Below, piece by piece: positions 1 through 9,986 of a stretch of 43,232 bases of DNA. The stretch comes from Desulfonema limicola. GTDB taxonomy: Bacteria > Desulfobacterota > Desulfobacteria > Desulfobacterales > RPRI01. Location of the stretch: NCBI GenBank assembly GCA_020723255.1, contig DYJH01000006.1, positions 1-43,232 of the forward strand, given 5' to 3'. Every line of letters starts with the position of its first letter. The first letter of the stretch is position 1. Position numbers and translations under genes: made by a program. Under the pieces are notes generated by a model, which saw only the letters and a program-made list of their open reading frames with translations, was not told where the DNA came from and did no database searches.

Positions 1-725
1 GGGCAGCCGTTTTCATCAACTTTAACGCCTTTTGGGGTATCGGGGCATTTATCAATATTATCAGGCACGCCATCACCATCTGTATCGATGACTTCTTCAA
101 CTTTTGCCTCTTCTTTGGGAGTTTCAATCTCTGTCTTGGGCATTACCTTTTCTTCTATTTTGGGCTTTTCTTTTTCTCCACCGAATAAAAAGGATAAACC
201 TACTGTGCATAATAAATTGTTATAGGATTGGTCCTTTTCAAGAGATCCATAAGGAAGAACATGTCTTACGTCTCCGCGTAATGCAATATCGTCTGTAATA
301 AAGTATTTTAATCCGGCTCCGTAATTAAATAAAAAATCGTTTTCTGCGCTTCCTTTGTCCGGATTTAATGTAATTCCTCCAACACCCGCTGCAAGATATG
401 GAACCAATTTGCCAAAATTTGTTATACTATATACAGCATCCAGTTTATAAAGCAAACCATCCACATCTCCACCAATAGTATCATCGCGTTTGGAATCTAT
501 ATAATTAAATAATCCCTCAACACCCCAGTTTTTATTAATGCTGTAACCAAGATTGATGCCGGCTGTAATTCCATTATCTAATTTCTGGTTTCCCTCAAAA
601 AAGTACCAGCCGATATTTGGTGTTACCGTAATTGCTCCTGCCCTGTCTTCGGCCTGACTTATTGTCATAAATAGTGTTAATAATACGAAAATTGAGATTA
701 CTAATGTTAATAAAGTTTTTTTCAT
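1..725 (-). CDS. OmpA-like outer membrane beta-barrel protein with TSP3-type repeat, partial (C-terminus beyond window)
   Basis: Reverse-strand reading from ATG at 725: [45 protein letters not shown]...[10 protein letters not shown]...[12 protein letters not shown]...[29 protein letters not shown]; signal peptide, OmpA-type barrel, TSP3 DxDGDGxxDxxDxCPDTP. Open at window edge so absent from the ORF track. Confidence 0.85.
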   Translation of the reverse strand, partial: [241 protein letters not shown]

Positions 726-906
726 TAAATCCTCCTTTTTTTGGTATATTAAAATAATATATAATATTTAATTATGAAGCTAAAAATATAAAATAACTTA
801 CTATAATATAACAGCTTTAATTCTATAACATAGAGTTTATAGTATATTGCTTATTTTATTAATGCAAGTACAATATCAATGAATTTGTAAAAAGTTGCCT
901 AAAGCA

Positions 907-2745
907 TTACGACTCTTTAGCTGTAAGCGCTTCATTTATAGATTTTGCAATTTCAAAGGTTATGCCCGGCATAGCGCTTAGTTCTTCCGGTGTAGCTGTC
1001 TTTATTTTTTTAATGCTTCCGAAATGTTTTAAAAGCATTTCTTTTTTCTTTTTGCCGATTCCTTTTATATCATCAAGAGCAGAATGAATAGATTGCTTGC
1101 GGATTTGCTTTCTGTGAAATGATATTGCGAAACGATGAGCTTCATCCCTTATTCTCTGCAGAAACAAAAGAAGATCTCTATCTTTTCCAAAGTTTACAGG
1201 ATTGGATCTTCCATGCTGATATATTTTGTCTTCCGTTTCGCCCTTGCTTTCATCTTTCTTTGCAATTCCGATAAGATCGATTTTACCTGTCAAATCCAAT
1301 TTGCTTAATATATTATACACAATATTAACATGCCCTTTTCCGCCATCAATTATAAGCAAATCAGGGTAAGTAATATCTTTGTTCATCCTGAATCGTCTTG
1401 TAAGAGCTTCATCCATGTATGCGTAGTCATTATGTTCCGTAACTTTTTTTATAGAATATTTTCTGTATGATGACTTTGCCGGTTTGGCGTTTTCAAAAAC
1501 AACCATAGCTGATACAGGATTTTTCCCTGAAATACTTGAGTTGTCGAAGCAATCTATTCTTATAGGCATTCTGTTCATCCCTAGCCGTTTTTGAAGACGG
1601 GCAAGAAGATCGCCTGATGATGTTATTGAATATATTATTTCATTAAGTTCGTTTTCCGCATTATGGATTGCCATTTTTACAAGTTCAAAACGTTCTCCCT
1701 TTTTCGGCTTAAGAATTATGACTTTTTCTCCCTTCAGTTCTGTTAACCATTCTTCTATTAAGTATGCATCTTCCATTTTTGTTGAAACTATTACTTCGTC
1801 AGGGATGATATTTGCTTTTTCATAATATTGCCTTATAAACTCTCCCAGCATTTCAGGGTCGGAAGAGATAGTTGATTTAAAGTCAAAGTGCCTGGTTCCG
1901 TGAAGGTAGCCGCTGCGAACAGCAAGATGTGTTATTACCGAATACTCATTATTTCTGATTACGGCAAATACATCCCTGTCCATAAAATCAGTTGTGACTG
2001 CCACCTGTTTTTCAAGGGTTTGCTGAATGGAAAACAGTTTATCCCGGTAAGCTGCAGCAAGTTCATAATTTAGTTCCTGAGAAGCTTTTTGCATTTTATT
2101 TTTTATTTCTTTAACAAGAGCAGGAGTTTTTCCTTTTAAAAAAAGAATAACTTCCTTCACAGCTTCCTGATACATTGATTGATCTATTTCATTGCAGCAT
2201 GGACCGAAGCACATTCCAATCTGATAATTCAAGCATGGACGAGTTCTTTTTCTAAAAGCGCTTGTTGAGCATTTTCTGAGTTTAAAAGTCTTATTTATGA
2301 GCTTTAACGTCTGGCGAACCGCACCTGCTGAAGAAAATGGCCCGAAATACATCGCATCGTCGTTTCCGGGCTTTCTTATTACCGTAAGTTTGGGATATTT
2401 GCTTTTAATATCAAGCTTGAGCGATGGATAGCGTTTATCATCTTTTAAAATTACATTATACTTGGGTTTATATTTTTTAATAAGGTTTGATTCAAGGATC
2501 AGCGCTTCTTTTTCTGTTCCTGTAATTATTGTTTCAAATGAAGCTATTTTTTTAATTAAAACGCTTGTCTTCAAATCCATCTGCAGATGCCGGCTTGAAT
2601 CGGAAGAAATAAAATATGAAGACAGCCTCTTTTTCAGATTTAATGCCTTTCCTACATAAATTACTTCTCCGCGATCGTCTTTCATCAGATAGACGCCAGT
2701 GTTTGTAATAACGCCTGATAATTTTTCTGTTAATGCATCCGGCAT
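907..2745 (-). CDS. uvrC: UvrABC excinuclease subunit C
   Basis: 612 aa; GIY-YIG start (GVYLMKDDRGEVIYVGKALNLKKRL), CLNYQIGMCFGPC, UVR motif, RNase H-like and HhH C-terminus. Confidence 0.97.
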   Translation of the reverse strand: MPDALTEKLSGVITNTGVYLMKDDRGEVIYVGKALNLKKRLSSYFISSDSSRHLQMDLKTSVLIKKIASFETIITGTEKEALILESNLIKKYKPKYNVILKDDKRYPSLKLDIKSKYPKLTVIRKPGNDDAMYFGPFSSAGAVRQTLKLINKTFKLRKCSTSAFRKRTRPCLNYQIGMCFGPCCNEIDQSMYQEAVKEVILFLKGKTPALVKEIKNKMQKASQELNYELAAAYRDKLFSIQQTLEKQVAVTTDFMDRDVFAVIRNNEYSVITHLAVRSGYLHGTRHFDFKSTISSDPEMLGEFIRQYYEKANIIPDEVIVSTKMEDAYLIEEWLTELKGEKVIILKPKKGERFELVKMAIHNAENELNEIIYSITSSGDLLARLQKRLGMNRMPIRIDCFDNSSISGKNPVSAMVVFENAKPAKSSYRKYSIKKVTEHNDYAYMDEALTRRFRMNKDITYPDLLIIDGGKGHVNIVYNILSKLDLTGKIDLIGIAKKDESKGETEDKIYQHGRSNPVNFGKDRDLLLFLQRIRDEAHRFAISFHRKQIRKQSIHSALDDIKGIGKKKKEMLLKHFGSIKKIKTATPEELSAMPGITFEIAKSINEALTAKES

Positions 2746-2763
2746 GTGAACCTTAAATATCCT

Positions 2764-4764
2764 TCAGAATTCAAAAACCATTTTTTTCTTTATGGCTATG
2801 ATGCTATCCCTCAATTCGGCAGCCTTTTCAAATTCAAGTTCCTGGGCTGCTTTTTTCATTTCTTTTTCAAGAGTTGATATAATTTCATCTACATTATCTA
2901 TAGATTCGTACTTTGCAATTGCTTCTGATATTTTGTATGCAGCGATTACATCTGATTCAGAAGAATATTCAAACAATGGCATAATGGCTTTTTCAATGCT
3001 CGCAGGGGTTATGCCATGTTTTTTATTAAATGACTTTTGGATTTTTCTGCGCCTGTTTGTCTCGTTTATAGCATGCCGCATTGAATTTGTTACGACATCG
3101 CTGTACATTATTATACTGCCGTTTATATTCCTTGCCGCCCGCCCGCAAGTTTGTATGAGCGATCTTGCCGAACGGAGAAAACCTTCTTTGTCGGCATCCA
3201 GCACAGCAACAAGTGAAACTTCGGGGATATCCAGCCCTTCTCTTAATAAATTTATACCGACAAGCACATCGAATATTCCCTTTCTGAGATCTCGGATAAT
3301 TTCCATTCTTTCAAGTGTTCCTATGTCCGAATGAAGATATCTCACTTTTATGCCCAAATCCGAATAATATTCGGTCAAATCTTCAGCCATGCGTTTTGTC
3401 AGAGTAGTTATCAGCACTCTTTCATTCTTACTTGTCCGTGCGAGAATCTCTTCGAAAAGATCGTCCACCTGGTTTTTGGCGCTTTTCACATGAATAGGAG
3501 GATCTAAAAGCCCTGTTGGTCTTGCAATAAGCTCTGCAATTGAGTCTTTCCCCTTTTCAAGCTCAAAATCCGCCGGGGTGGCTGATACATATATGACCTG
3601 AGATATTCTTGATTCAAATTCATCAAATCTGAGAGGCCGGTTATCAAGAGCAGAGGGAAGCCTGAACCCGTAATCAACAAGGGTTTCTTTTCTCGATCTG
3701 TCGCCTTTATACATTCCGTTAAGTTGCGGAACGCTTATATGGCTTTCATCTATGAATAGTAAGTAATCTTTCGGAAAATAATCCAGAAGGGTAGGGGGGG
3801 CTTCTCCGGGAGATCTTCCGGTTAAATGCCTTGAGTAGTTTTCTATTCCGTTGCAGTATCCGATTTCCTGCATCATTTCGACATCAAAATGAGTTCTTTC
3901 TTCTATTCTTTGCGCTTCAATATATTTTTTTTCATTTCTGAAAAACTCTATTCTTTCTTTGAGTTCAAGCAATATGCTCTCAATAGCTCTTTGAAGAGTT
4001 ATTTTCTGGGTAACATAGTGGCTGGCTGGAAATATGGTTATGCTGCTCAGGCTTTTTGTGATCGTTCCTTTCAGCGGGTCAATTTCCGAAATATCTTCAA
4101 CCTCATCGCCGAAAAAATTTATCCTGATTGCTTTATTTTCTTCGTAAGCAGGAAATATTTCCACTCTGTCGCCTCTGACCCTGAAGCTTCCTCTGAAAAA
4201 GTCTATGTCATTTCTTTCATATTGCATTTCTATCAGATTTTTTAAAAATTTGTCCCTGTCGAGTTCCATGTTTTTTTCAGTATAAACTCTCATGGAAAGA
4301 TAATCTTCAGGAGCGCCGAGCCCGAATATGCATGATACACTCGCAACGATTATCACATCTCTTCTGGAAAGAACCGAACGTGTGGCGGAATGCCTTAATT
4401 TATCTATCATATCATTGATGGATGAGTCTTTCTGGATATAGGTATCGCTTGAAGGGATATAGGCTTCAGGCTGGTAGTAGTCATAATAGCTCACAAAATA
4501 TTCCACAGCATTTTCCGGAAACAATAATTTAAACTCACTGTATAATTGAGCAGCCAGAGTTTTATTCGGCGCAATCACAAGAGTGGGTTTGCCGGTGTTT
4601 GCAATAACATTTGCCATCGTAAATGTTTTTCCGGAGCCTGTTACCCCAAGAAGCACCTGATGTTTTTTACCGGATTCTATGCCTGAGCTTAACAGTTTTA
4701 TTGCATCGGGCTGGCCGCCCTTTGGAGTGTAATCTGATATTAATTTAAAGTCATTCATCAACAA
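2764..4764 (-). CDS. uvrB: UvrABC excinuclease subunit B
   Basis: 666 aa; [29 protein letters not shown] beta-hairpin, helicase motifs, C-terminal UVR motif. Confidence 0.98.
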   Translation of the reverse strand: MLMNDFKLISDYTPKGGQPDAIKLLSSGIESGKKHQVLLGVTGSGKTFTMANVIANTGKPTLVIAPNKTLAAQLYSEFKLLFPENAVEYFVSYYDYYQPEAYIPSSDTYIQKDSSINDMIDKLRHSATRSVLSRRDVIIVASVSCIFGLGAPEDYLSMRVYTEKNMELDRDKFLKNLIEMQYERNDIDFFRGSFRVRGDRVEIFPAYEENKAIRINFFGDEVEDISEIDPLKGTITKSLSSITIFPASHYVTQKITLQRAIESILLELKERIEFFRNEKKYIEAQRIEERTHFDVEMMQEIGYCNGIENYSRHLTGRSPGEAPPTLLDYFPKDYLLFIDESHISVPQLNGMYKGDRSRKETLVDYGFRLPSALDNRPLRFDEFESRISQVIYVSATPADFELEKGKDSIAELIARPTGLLDPPIHVKSAKNQVDDLFEEILARTSKNERVLITTLTKRMAEDLTEYYSDLGIKVRYLHSDIGTLERMEIIRDLRKGIFDVLVGINLLREGLDIPEVSLVAVLDADKEGFLRSARSLIQTCGRAARNINGSIIMYSDVVTNSMRHAINETNRRRKIQKSFNKKHGITPASIEKAIMPLFEYSSESDVIAAYKISEAIAKYESIDNVDEIISTLEKEMKKAAQELEFEKAAELRDSIIAIKKKMVFEF

Positions 4765-4800
4765 TAAAATTTGATATTTGATGTTTGAAATTTGAAATCT

Positions 4801-6231
4801 TTAGGTATTGAACTTCCATATGCTTCCTTCCGGCCTGTCTTCAATTATAATATCCATGCCGGCAAGCCTGACTCTTATCTGGTCAGCCTTTTTCCAGTCT
4901 TTCGCTTTTCTTGCTTCAAACCGTTCTTTTACCATGGCATCGATTAAAGACGAATCAATTCCCTTTTTTCCAATAAATTTGGTTTTTTTCTTGTTAAAAT
5001 ATGTTTCAGATGTTTCGGAAAGAATGCCTACGACATTTCCAATTTTGCGTATGTCCGCATAAATTGAATTAATAGGGGAATGCACTCGCTGCTGCGGATC
5101 ATCAAGCAACCGGTTAATATGGCGAATAGCGTCAAACAGATATCCGATGCCTTTTGCAGTGTTAAAATCATCATCCATAGCCTCGCAAAACATTTTCCAG
5201 TAATTTTCCGGATAATCTGTGATGTCATTGATTAGATTGTCTGCAATTTCTTCTATACGTTTTATTGTCGAGTAAATTTTATCAAGTGCGGATTCGGATT
5301 CATCCATTGCCTTGTCCGTAAAATCTATCGGGCTTCTGTAATGATTGGACAGTAGAAAGAGACGAACTGAATCAGGATGATATGATTTAAGAATATCTTT
5401 AATCAGAAGAAAATTTCCAAGAGATTTCGACATTTTTTCATGGTTTATATTTACAAAACCATTGTGAACCCAGTATTTCGCAAACGGTTTTTCAAAAGCG
5501 CCTTCCGACTGGGCGATTTCATTTTCGTGATGAGGGAAAATAAGATCCTTTCCTCCTCCATGAATATCAAAGGTTTCCCCAAGATAGGCGCTGCTCATTG
5601 CCGAGCATTCAATATGCCAGCCGGGCCTCCCTTTACCCCACGGGCTGTCCCAGCACGGTTCGCCCGGCTTTTGAGATTTCCACAGAGCGAAATCAAAGGG
5701 ATTTTTCTTTCTTTCATCTATATCCACTCTGGCTCCTGCCTCCATATCTTCAAGCTTACGCCCTGAAAGTTTTCCGTAATTTTTAAATTTATCAATAGAA
5801 TAGAATATATCCCCGTTTATCCTGTATGCTATTTCTTTCTCCAGCAATATTTCAATTAATGCTATTATCTTATCGATATGTTCGGTCGCTTTAGGCTCTA
5901 TTGTAGCTCTTTCAATATTTAAGGCGTCCAAGTCTTCGTAAAATTCCCTGATGTATTTTTCCGCAACTTGATAAGAATCTATGCCAAGTTCTTCTGCCCG
6001 TTTTATTATCTTGTCATCCACATCGGTGAAATTTCTTACATAAGTCACATCATAGCCGGTTGCCCTGAAGTATTTTAAAATTACATCAAAAACTATAACT
6101 GATCTTGCATGTCCGATGTGGCTAGAATCGTATACGGTCGGGCCGCATACATACATTGCTACCTTGCCGGGGTTAACAGGTATAAAGGGGACTTTCTTAC
6201 TTTCCATTGTATTATAAATACGAAGGGACAT
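4801..6231 (-). CDS. cysS: Cysteinyl-tRNA synthetase
   Basis: 476 aa; MYVCGPTVYDSSHIGHARS, GRPGWHIECSAMS, KMSKSLGNF. Confidence 0.98.
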   Translation of the reverse strand: MSLRIYNTMESKKVPFIPVNPGKVAMYVCGPTVYDSSHIGHARSVIVFDVILKYFRATGYDVTYVRNFTDVDDKIIKRAEELGIDSYQVAEKYIREFYEDLDALNIERATIEPKATEHIDKIIALIEILLEKEIAYRINGDIFYSIDKFKNYGKLSGRKLEDMEAGARVDIDERKKNPFDFALWKSQKPGEPCWDSPWGKGRPGWHIECSAMSSAYLGETFDIHGGGKDLIFPHHENEIAQSEGAFEKPFAKYWVHNGFVNINHEKMSKSLGNFLLIKDILKSYHPDSVRLFLLSNHYRSPIDFTDKAMDESESALDKIYSTIKRIEEIADNLINDITDYPENYWKMFCEAMDDDFNTAKGIGYLFDAIRHINRLLDDPQQRVHSPINSIYADIRKIGNVVGILSETSETYFNKKKTKFIGKKGIDSSLIDAMVKERFEARKAKDWKKADQIRVRLAGMDIIIEDRPEGSIWKFNT

Positions 6232-6270
6232 TTTTGACTCCTGCTGTTATTTTATATGGATCAGCTACAA

Positions 6271-6738
6271 TCAGTTAATCAACACAATACACATAGCCGC
6301 AATAGCTTCTCCCTTTCCAATGACTCCAAGTCCTTCGGCAGTTGTTGCTTTGACATTGACAAGCTCTTTATCAATACCGGCAGTATGAGCTATATTGGCT
6401 TCCATTTCGGCTTTATAAGGAGACAGTCTTGGATTTTCAGCAAAAACCGTTAAATCAATATTGCCTATTCCATATCCTTTATTTTTCAACATTGCACAGA
6501 TTTTTGCAAGAATTTCCATACTGCATATGTCCTTATATCCGGGATCGGAATCAGGGAAATGCATTCCGATATCTCCAAGACCGGCAGCTCCTAAAATAGC
6601 ATCGCAAACTGCATGAACAACGACATCGGCATCCGAATGACCAAGCAGCCCTTTTTCAAACTGAATTGGTTTTCCGCCGAGAACAAGCTTTCGGTTATGA
6701 ACCAGTTTATGAATATCATATCCAATGCCAATGCGCAT
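6271..6738 (-). CDS. ispF: 2-C-methyl-D-erythritol 2,4-cyclodiphosphate synthase
   Basis: 155 aa; MRIGIGYDIHKL, GHSDADVVVHAVCDAILGAAGLGDIG, ATTAEGLGVIGKGEAIAA. Confidence 0.97.
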   Translation of the reverse strand: MRIGIGYDIHKLVHNRKLVLGGKPIQFEKGLLGHSDADVVVHAVCDAILGAAGLGDIGMHFPDSDPGYKDICSMEILAKICAMLKNKGYGIGNIDLTVFAENPRLSPYKAEMEANIAHTAGIDKELVNVKATTAEGLGVIGKGEAIAAMCIVLIN

Positions 6739-6755
6739 TTAAAGCACTTCCTTTT

Positions 6756-7352
6756 TTAGTGTGAACCGGTCTTTTCGGGTTTGGGATCGGATTCGGAAGG
6801 GCAGCCGTTAATATTAACTTTGACTCTTTCAGGAGTGTCGGGGCATTTGTCAAGGTAATCATAAATGCCATCGCCGTCACTATCTTTATTTGGCGTTTGT
6901 TTTGATTTGCCGAACAAAAAAGATAAACCCAAAGAGCATAACATATCTTTGTGAATATCGTCAAAAGAAACAATTCGTCTTACATCTCCCCGTAATGCAA
7001 TATCATCTTTTATGAAATATTTAAACCCGAGTCCATAATTCAATAAATAATCTGTGGATATATCCCCTTTATCGGGAATTGTTGTAATTCCTCCGATTCC
7101 TGCTGCGATGAAGGGAAGAAGTTTCCCGTATTGCAATATGTTATACAGCGCATCTAAGTTATAACGGTAGGCATCCGAATTTTTATCAATATTATAACGC
7201 ATGGACTCTATCTGTTTAAATGAACCTTCTACAGTCCAGGATTTATTAAGGTCATATGAAATATCATCCTTGTCGCCTGCCATGATCGCTTTTATTAAAC
7301 CGACAAATAAAAATAAGATGGATATAGTTAGTATTAAAGCTGCTCTTTTCAT
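6756..7352 (-). CDS. Truncated OmpA-like barrel protein with a single TSP3 repeat
   Basis: Paralog of 1..725 ([15 protein letters not shown] / [12 protein letters not shown] / LSFLFG / [29 protein letters not shown]) but lacks the N-terminal barrel strands and stops just after the TSP3 repeat. Confidence 0.75.
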   Translation of the reverse strand: MKRAALILTISILFLFVGLIKAIMAGDKDDISYDLNKSWTVEGSFKQIESMRYNIDKNSDAYRYNLDALYNILQYGKLLPFIAAGIGGITTIPDKGDISTDYLLNYGLGFKYFIKDDIALRGDVRRIVSFDDIHKDMLCSLGLSFLFGKSKQTPNKDSDGDGIYDYLDKCPDTPERVKVNINGCPSESDPKPEKTGSH

Positions 7353-7420
7353 TCTGCAATTTATATCGCTTTGAAGTTATTAATGCAAATAGAATATTGA
7401 CGGGCTCATATGATGTGAGG

Positions 7421-7465
7421 CCTATTTCCAGGCCGAGCGGGGGTGATCCTCGATCTGGAAATAGG
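7421..7465. other. Stem-loop: 11-bp perfect inverted repeat CCTATTTCCAG/CTGGAAATAGG with nested CGAG/CTCG stem
   Basis: CCTATTTCCAG 7421-7431 and CTGGAAATAGG 7455-7465; nested CGAG 7434-7437 with CTCG 7449-7452; intergenic. Confidence 0.6.
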
Positions 7466-7510
7466 TGTGGGAGAAATTGATTTAATGCTTATCCAATAAC
7501 CTTTTGTTCT

Positions 7511-7852
7511 TTATTGATATGCTACAAAACAAGAGTTATTTTTTTCAGGAATTAATTCGGCAGCTTTATCTCCTGTAATCCAGCACGAAGCTGGACGAAC
7601 ATTCAACGCAGGAAGATTTTTACGAAAAACTTCCAGTCCAAAATTATCGAGCTGTTGTAAACAAGTTGTATGGACGAATAGCTTATCTTTATAAGTTAGC
7701 CCATTTATAGTATTTATTAATTCGTATGCTGAATTTCCATCGAAGTCACCATATAATTTCAGGTGAACATTTTCGCTGTTTCTAAAAATCTGGATTTTAA
7801 AATTCGCTGCCATTTTATATACTCCATTCATAAGTATGCTTAGCTTATTCAA
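7511..7852 (-). CDS. Small STAS-like domain protein (copy 1)
   Basis: MAANFKIQIFRNSENVHLKLYGDFDGNSAYELINTI resembles STAS fold; paralog of 8292..8624; likely true start is the internal MAANFK (~7813). Confidence 0.5.
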   Translation of the reverse strand: MNKLSILMNGVYKMAANFKIQIFRNSENVHLKLYGDFDGNSAYELINTINGLTYKDKLFVHTTCLQQLDNFGLEVFRKNLPALNVRPASCWITGDKAAELIPEKNNSCFVAYQ

Positions 7853-8256
7853 GCGAATCCGGCTCCTTTTTCATATAATACCCAATTCTGCCTGCCCTGC
7901 CGCTGGTAGTGACAATCGCTTAATGGAGCGATAAGATGTATCCGCCAGTCATTTTTCGGGTCAGCTTCAGCCAATTCTTCTGCCCGAGCCACAGTCATGC
8001 AAAGGCAATTGCCTGACGCCGTCATTTCATCATGTATATATATAAACTCATTGTTTTTGGCTAAATATGCACGACCGAACCCGACTTTGATCTCTTCTTC
8101 CATGGGCAGGACTGCATGGTGGTAACTGCTGAAAAAATACAGTTCGTTTCTTTCCTCAATGATTGGAAGGGGTTCATATCCCAAATCTGAATATAACACA
8201 GACTGAGTGCTGTCATATGTTAATGCAAGATTGGCTGCGCTTATATTCATATACAT
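7849..8256 (-). CDS. Conserved-looking hypothetical protein between two STAS-like paralogs
   Basis: 135 aa ORF in the same orientation, overlapping the called downstream ORF by 4 nt; no family recognised. Confidence 0.5.
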   Translation of the reverse strand: MYMNISAANLALTYDSTQSVLYSDLGYEPLPIIEERNELYFFSSYHHAVLPMEEEIKVGFGRAYLAKNNEFIYIHDEMTASGNCLCMTVARAEELAEADPKNDWRIHLIAPLSDCHYQRQGRQNWVLYEKGAGFA

Positions 8257-8291
8257 TTTCCTGGAAAAGGTTAATTTTGGGTTTACAAAAA

Positions 8292-8624
8292 CTAATACCA
8301 GAACATTTCGCTTTCTTGCGGTTCCATCATATTTCCATATTTACCGATAAATCTTATTTCTTGGAAAGAATCGGTAAAAAGATGTTCATCCTTAAAAATA
8401 TTCAGAGCTAAAGGATGTATTAAAAAAAGATTGCTGGTATTTATAAAGACATTTTGAACTTTGTTGCAGTTATCTTTTAATACATCAATCAGCTCTGCAG
8501 CCGAAATACCATCAAATTCACCTATCAGATCAATGTGAAGATCAGATTTCTTTTGCCGGATAATAATTTTGAAATTTGATGCCATGTGTTTAACCTGTTT
8601 TAATGACTGTATAGCGTTTGCCAT
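8292..8624 (-). CDS. Small STAS-like domain protein (copy 2)
   Basis: MASNFKIIIRQKKSDLHIDLIGEFDGISAAELIDVL parallels the 7511..7852 product; likely true start at internal MASNFK (~8585). Confidence 0.5.
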   Translation of the reverse strand: MANAIQSLKQVKHMASNFKIIIRQKKSDLHIDLIGEFDGISAAELIDVLKDNCNKVQNVFINTSNLFLIHPLALNIFKDEHLFTDSFQEIRFIGKYGNMMEPQESEMFWY

Positions 8625-8653
8625 AAATTTGTTTCTTTTATCGCCTTTTTTGA

Positions 8654-8878
8654 TTACAGACTCTGATATGACAGTGAAAAAGTTTCCAGTTCAGAATAAT
8701 TGTTGGAACATGAAATTATATCAATCAAAACAGTCTGTAACTCATTAATTATTTTACAATTATCCGAACAACTGGGTAGTTTTTTCTTTAATCTGCAATC
8801 TCTGCATGGACTTTTGCTTAAATACCCGACGTTGCACTCGAGCTTTTTTAAATTTGAGAGGGTCAATCTGTTGCGCAT
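8654..8878 (-). CDS. Cys-rich miniprotein, possible metal-binding
   Basis: 74 aa with SPCRDCRLKKKLPSCSDNCK (CxxC-x8-CxxxC); collinear with STAS-like genes. Confidence 0.4.
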   Translation of the reverse strand: MRNRLTLSNLKKLECNVGYLSKSPCRDCRLKKKLPSCSDNCKIINELQTVLIDIISCSNNYSELETFSLSYQSL

Positions 8879-9015
8879 GATTTACTCCTTTCCGGTTTAA
8901 ATTCCTGTTCAGCAGCAAAATAATTAGCAGATCTTCTTAGGTAGTTTTTTTGTTTGCGAAAATTTAAATGCTTCTCAAAAATATTTAAAAGCTGAGAGCA
9001 ATAAGAGTATATTTA

Positions 9016-9456
9016 TTACCCAACTTTCACTTCAATAAGTTTAGGTTTTGTTTCTTTGGTTTTTTGAATGTTAATATTAAGCATCCCTTCTTTAAATGAA
9101 GCTTTAATATTTGATTCATCGACATTATCGGGTAAAGTAAAGCTGCGGATAAAGCTTCCGTAGTACCTCTCGATTCTATGGTATTTTTTACCTTTTTCTT
9201 CTTTTTCCTTTTTTCTTTCTCCCTTTATTGTCAAAACTCCGTTATCTACGGTAACAGTAACATCATCCTTATTGACCTCGGGAATTTCAGCCTTGATAGT
9301 AAACTCCTTCTCGGTCTCGGCGATATCTACCCGCGGAGCCCACTCTCCTGTGGCGATGAGCTCCTGGCCTCCGCTGCGTTGATGGCCCAATGCTTTTGTA
9401 TAGCGTTCGAACATGTCCTCGATTTCTCTCCAGGGATTCCATTTCGTTAGTTCCAT
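9016..9456 (-). CDS. Hsp20/alpha-crystallin family small heat shock protein
   Basis: 146 aa; WNPWREIEDMFERY, PRVDIAETEKEFTIKAEIPEV, GVLTIKGERKKEKEE, GSFIRSFTLPDNVD, GMLNINIQK. Confidence 0.95.
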   Translation of the reverse strand: MELTKWNPWREIEDMFERYTKALGHQRSGGQELIATGEWAPRVDIAETEKEFTIKAEIPEVNKDDVTVTVDNGVLTIKGERKKEKEEKGKKYHRIERYYGSFIRSFTLPDNVDESNIKASFKEGMLNINIQKTKETKPKLIEVKVG

Positions 9457-9493
9457 AATTAACCTCCATTGTTGATGTAATTAATATATAGTA

Positions 9494-9612
9494 GTGTCAC
9501 GTCAACCATGAATTGTACCAAGCTGTCATTTCGACCAACGGGAGAAATCTTTATAAATCTCTTATAAGCAAGATCTCTCCTTTTAGTCGAGATGACAATT
9601 GAGACATGACAC
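9494..9612. repeat. MITE-like/dispersed repeat with imperfect terminal inverted repeats
   Basis: GTGTCACGTC..AATTGT at left vs ACAATTGAGACATGACAC at right; GTCATTTCGACC..GAGAAATCT..AGATCTCTCC..GTCGAGATGACA; flanked by ATAGTAGTG on both sides. Confidence 0.55.
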
Positions 9613-9986
9613 GATAGTAGTGACGTTTATGATCTGTTCATTAATTTACTTTAATTATCGGTTTTGTAAATAGGGGGAAAGGCTCATTTTGCTTAGGGGA
9701 ATTTCCCGTTTTCAGTAAATTATGGGGGTGGTAGCGGGTTTTTTGCTCAACAAGGATTCAGAAGCCGCAAAATCACATACTGATGTCTAACCGTCAGAAT
9801 TATTATTATATCATATTGATATAAGGCCATAGTAGATTTTTGCGCATGGTCTGTGAACAAAGGGGGGGAAGAAATATTTCTGGTTTCATACGGACTGCCT
9901 CTTTTTGACTGCCATAGAAATCTTTCGGGATACCTTTTACGGCTATAAGTTGACAGTTGACAGTTTGCGGACGGGTTCTTTCCTCT

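Noticed and set aside
2792-3334. 180-aa plus-strand ORF
   Set aside because: Antisense to uvrB; Ser/Phe/Ile-rich shadow ORF.
4765-4800. AAATTTGATATTTGATGTTTGAAATTTGAAAT between uvrB and cysS
   Set aside because: AT-rich simple repeat-like spacer common between genes in such genomes; no clear symmetry or conserved signal visible.
7421-7465. Stem-loop as a known riboswitch
   Set aside because: I could not match it to any riboswitch consensus I can recall; kept only as an unexplained hairpin.
9940-9970. TTGACAGTTGACAGTTTGCGG near the end of the NarL-type regulator gene
   Set aside because: Short direct repeat of a very common intergenic junk type; no flanking structure to support a regulatory role.
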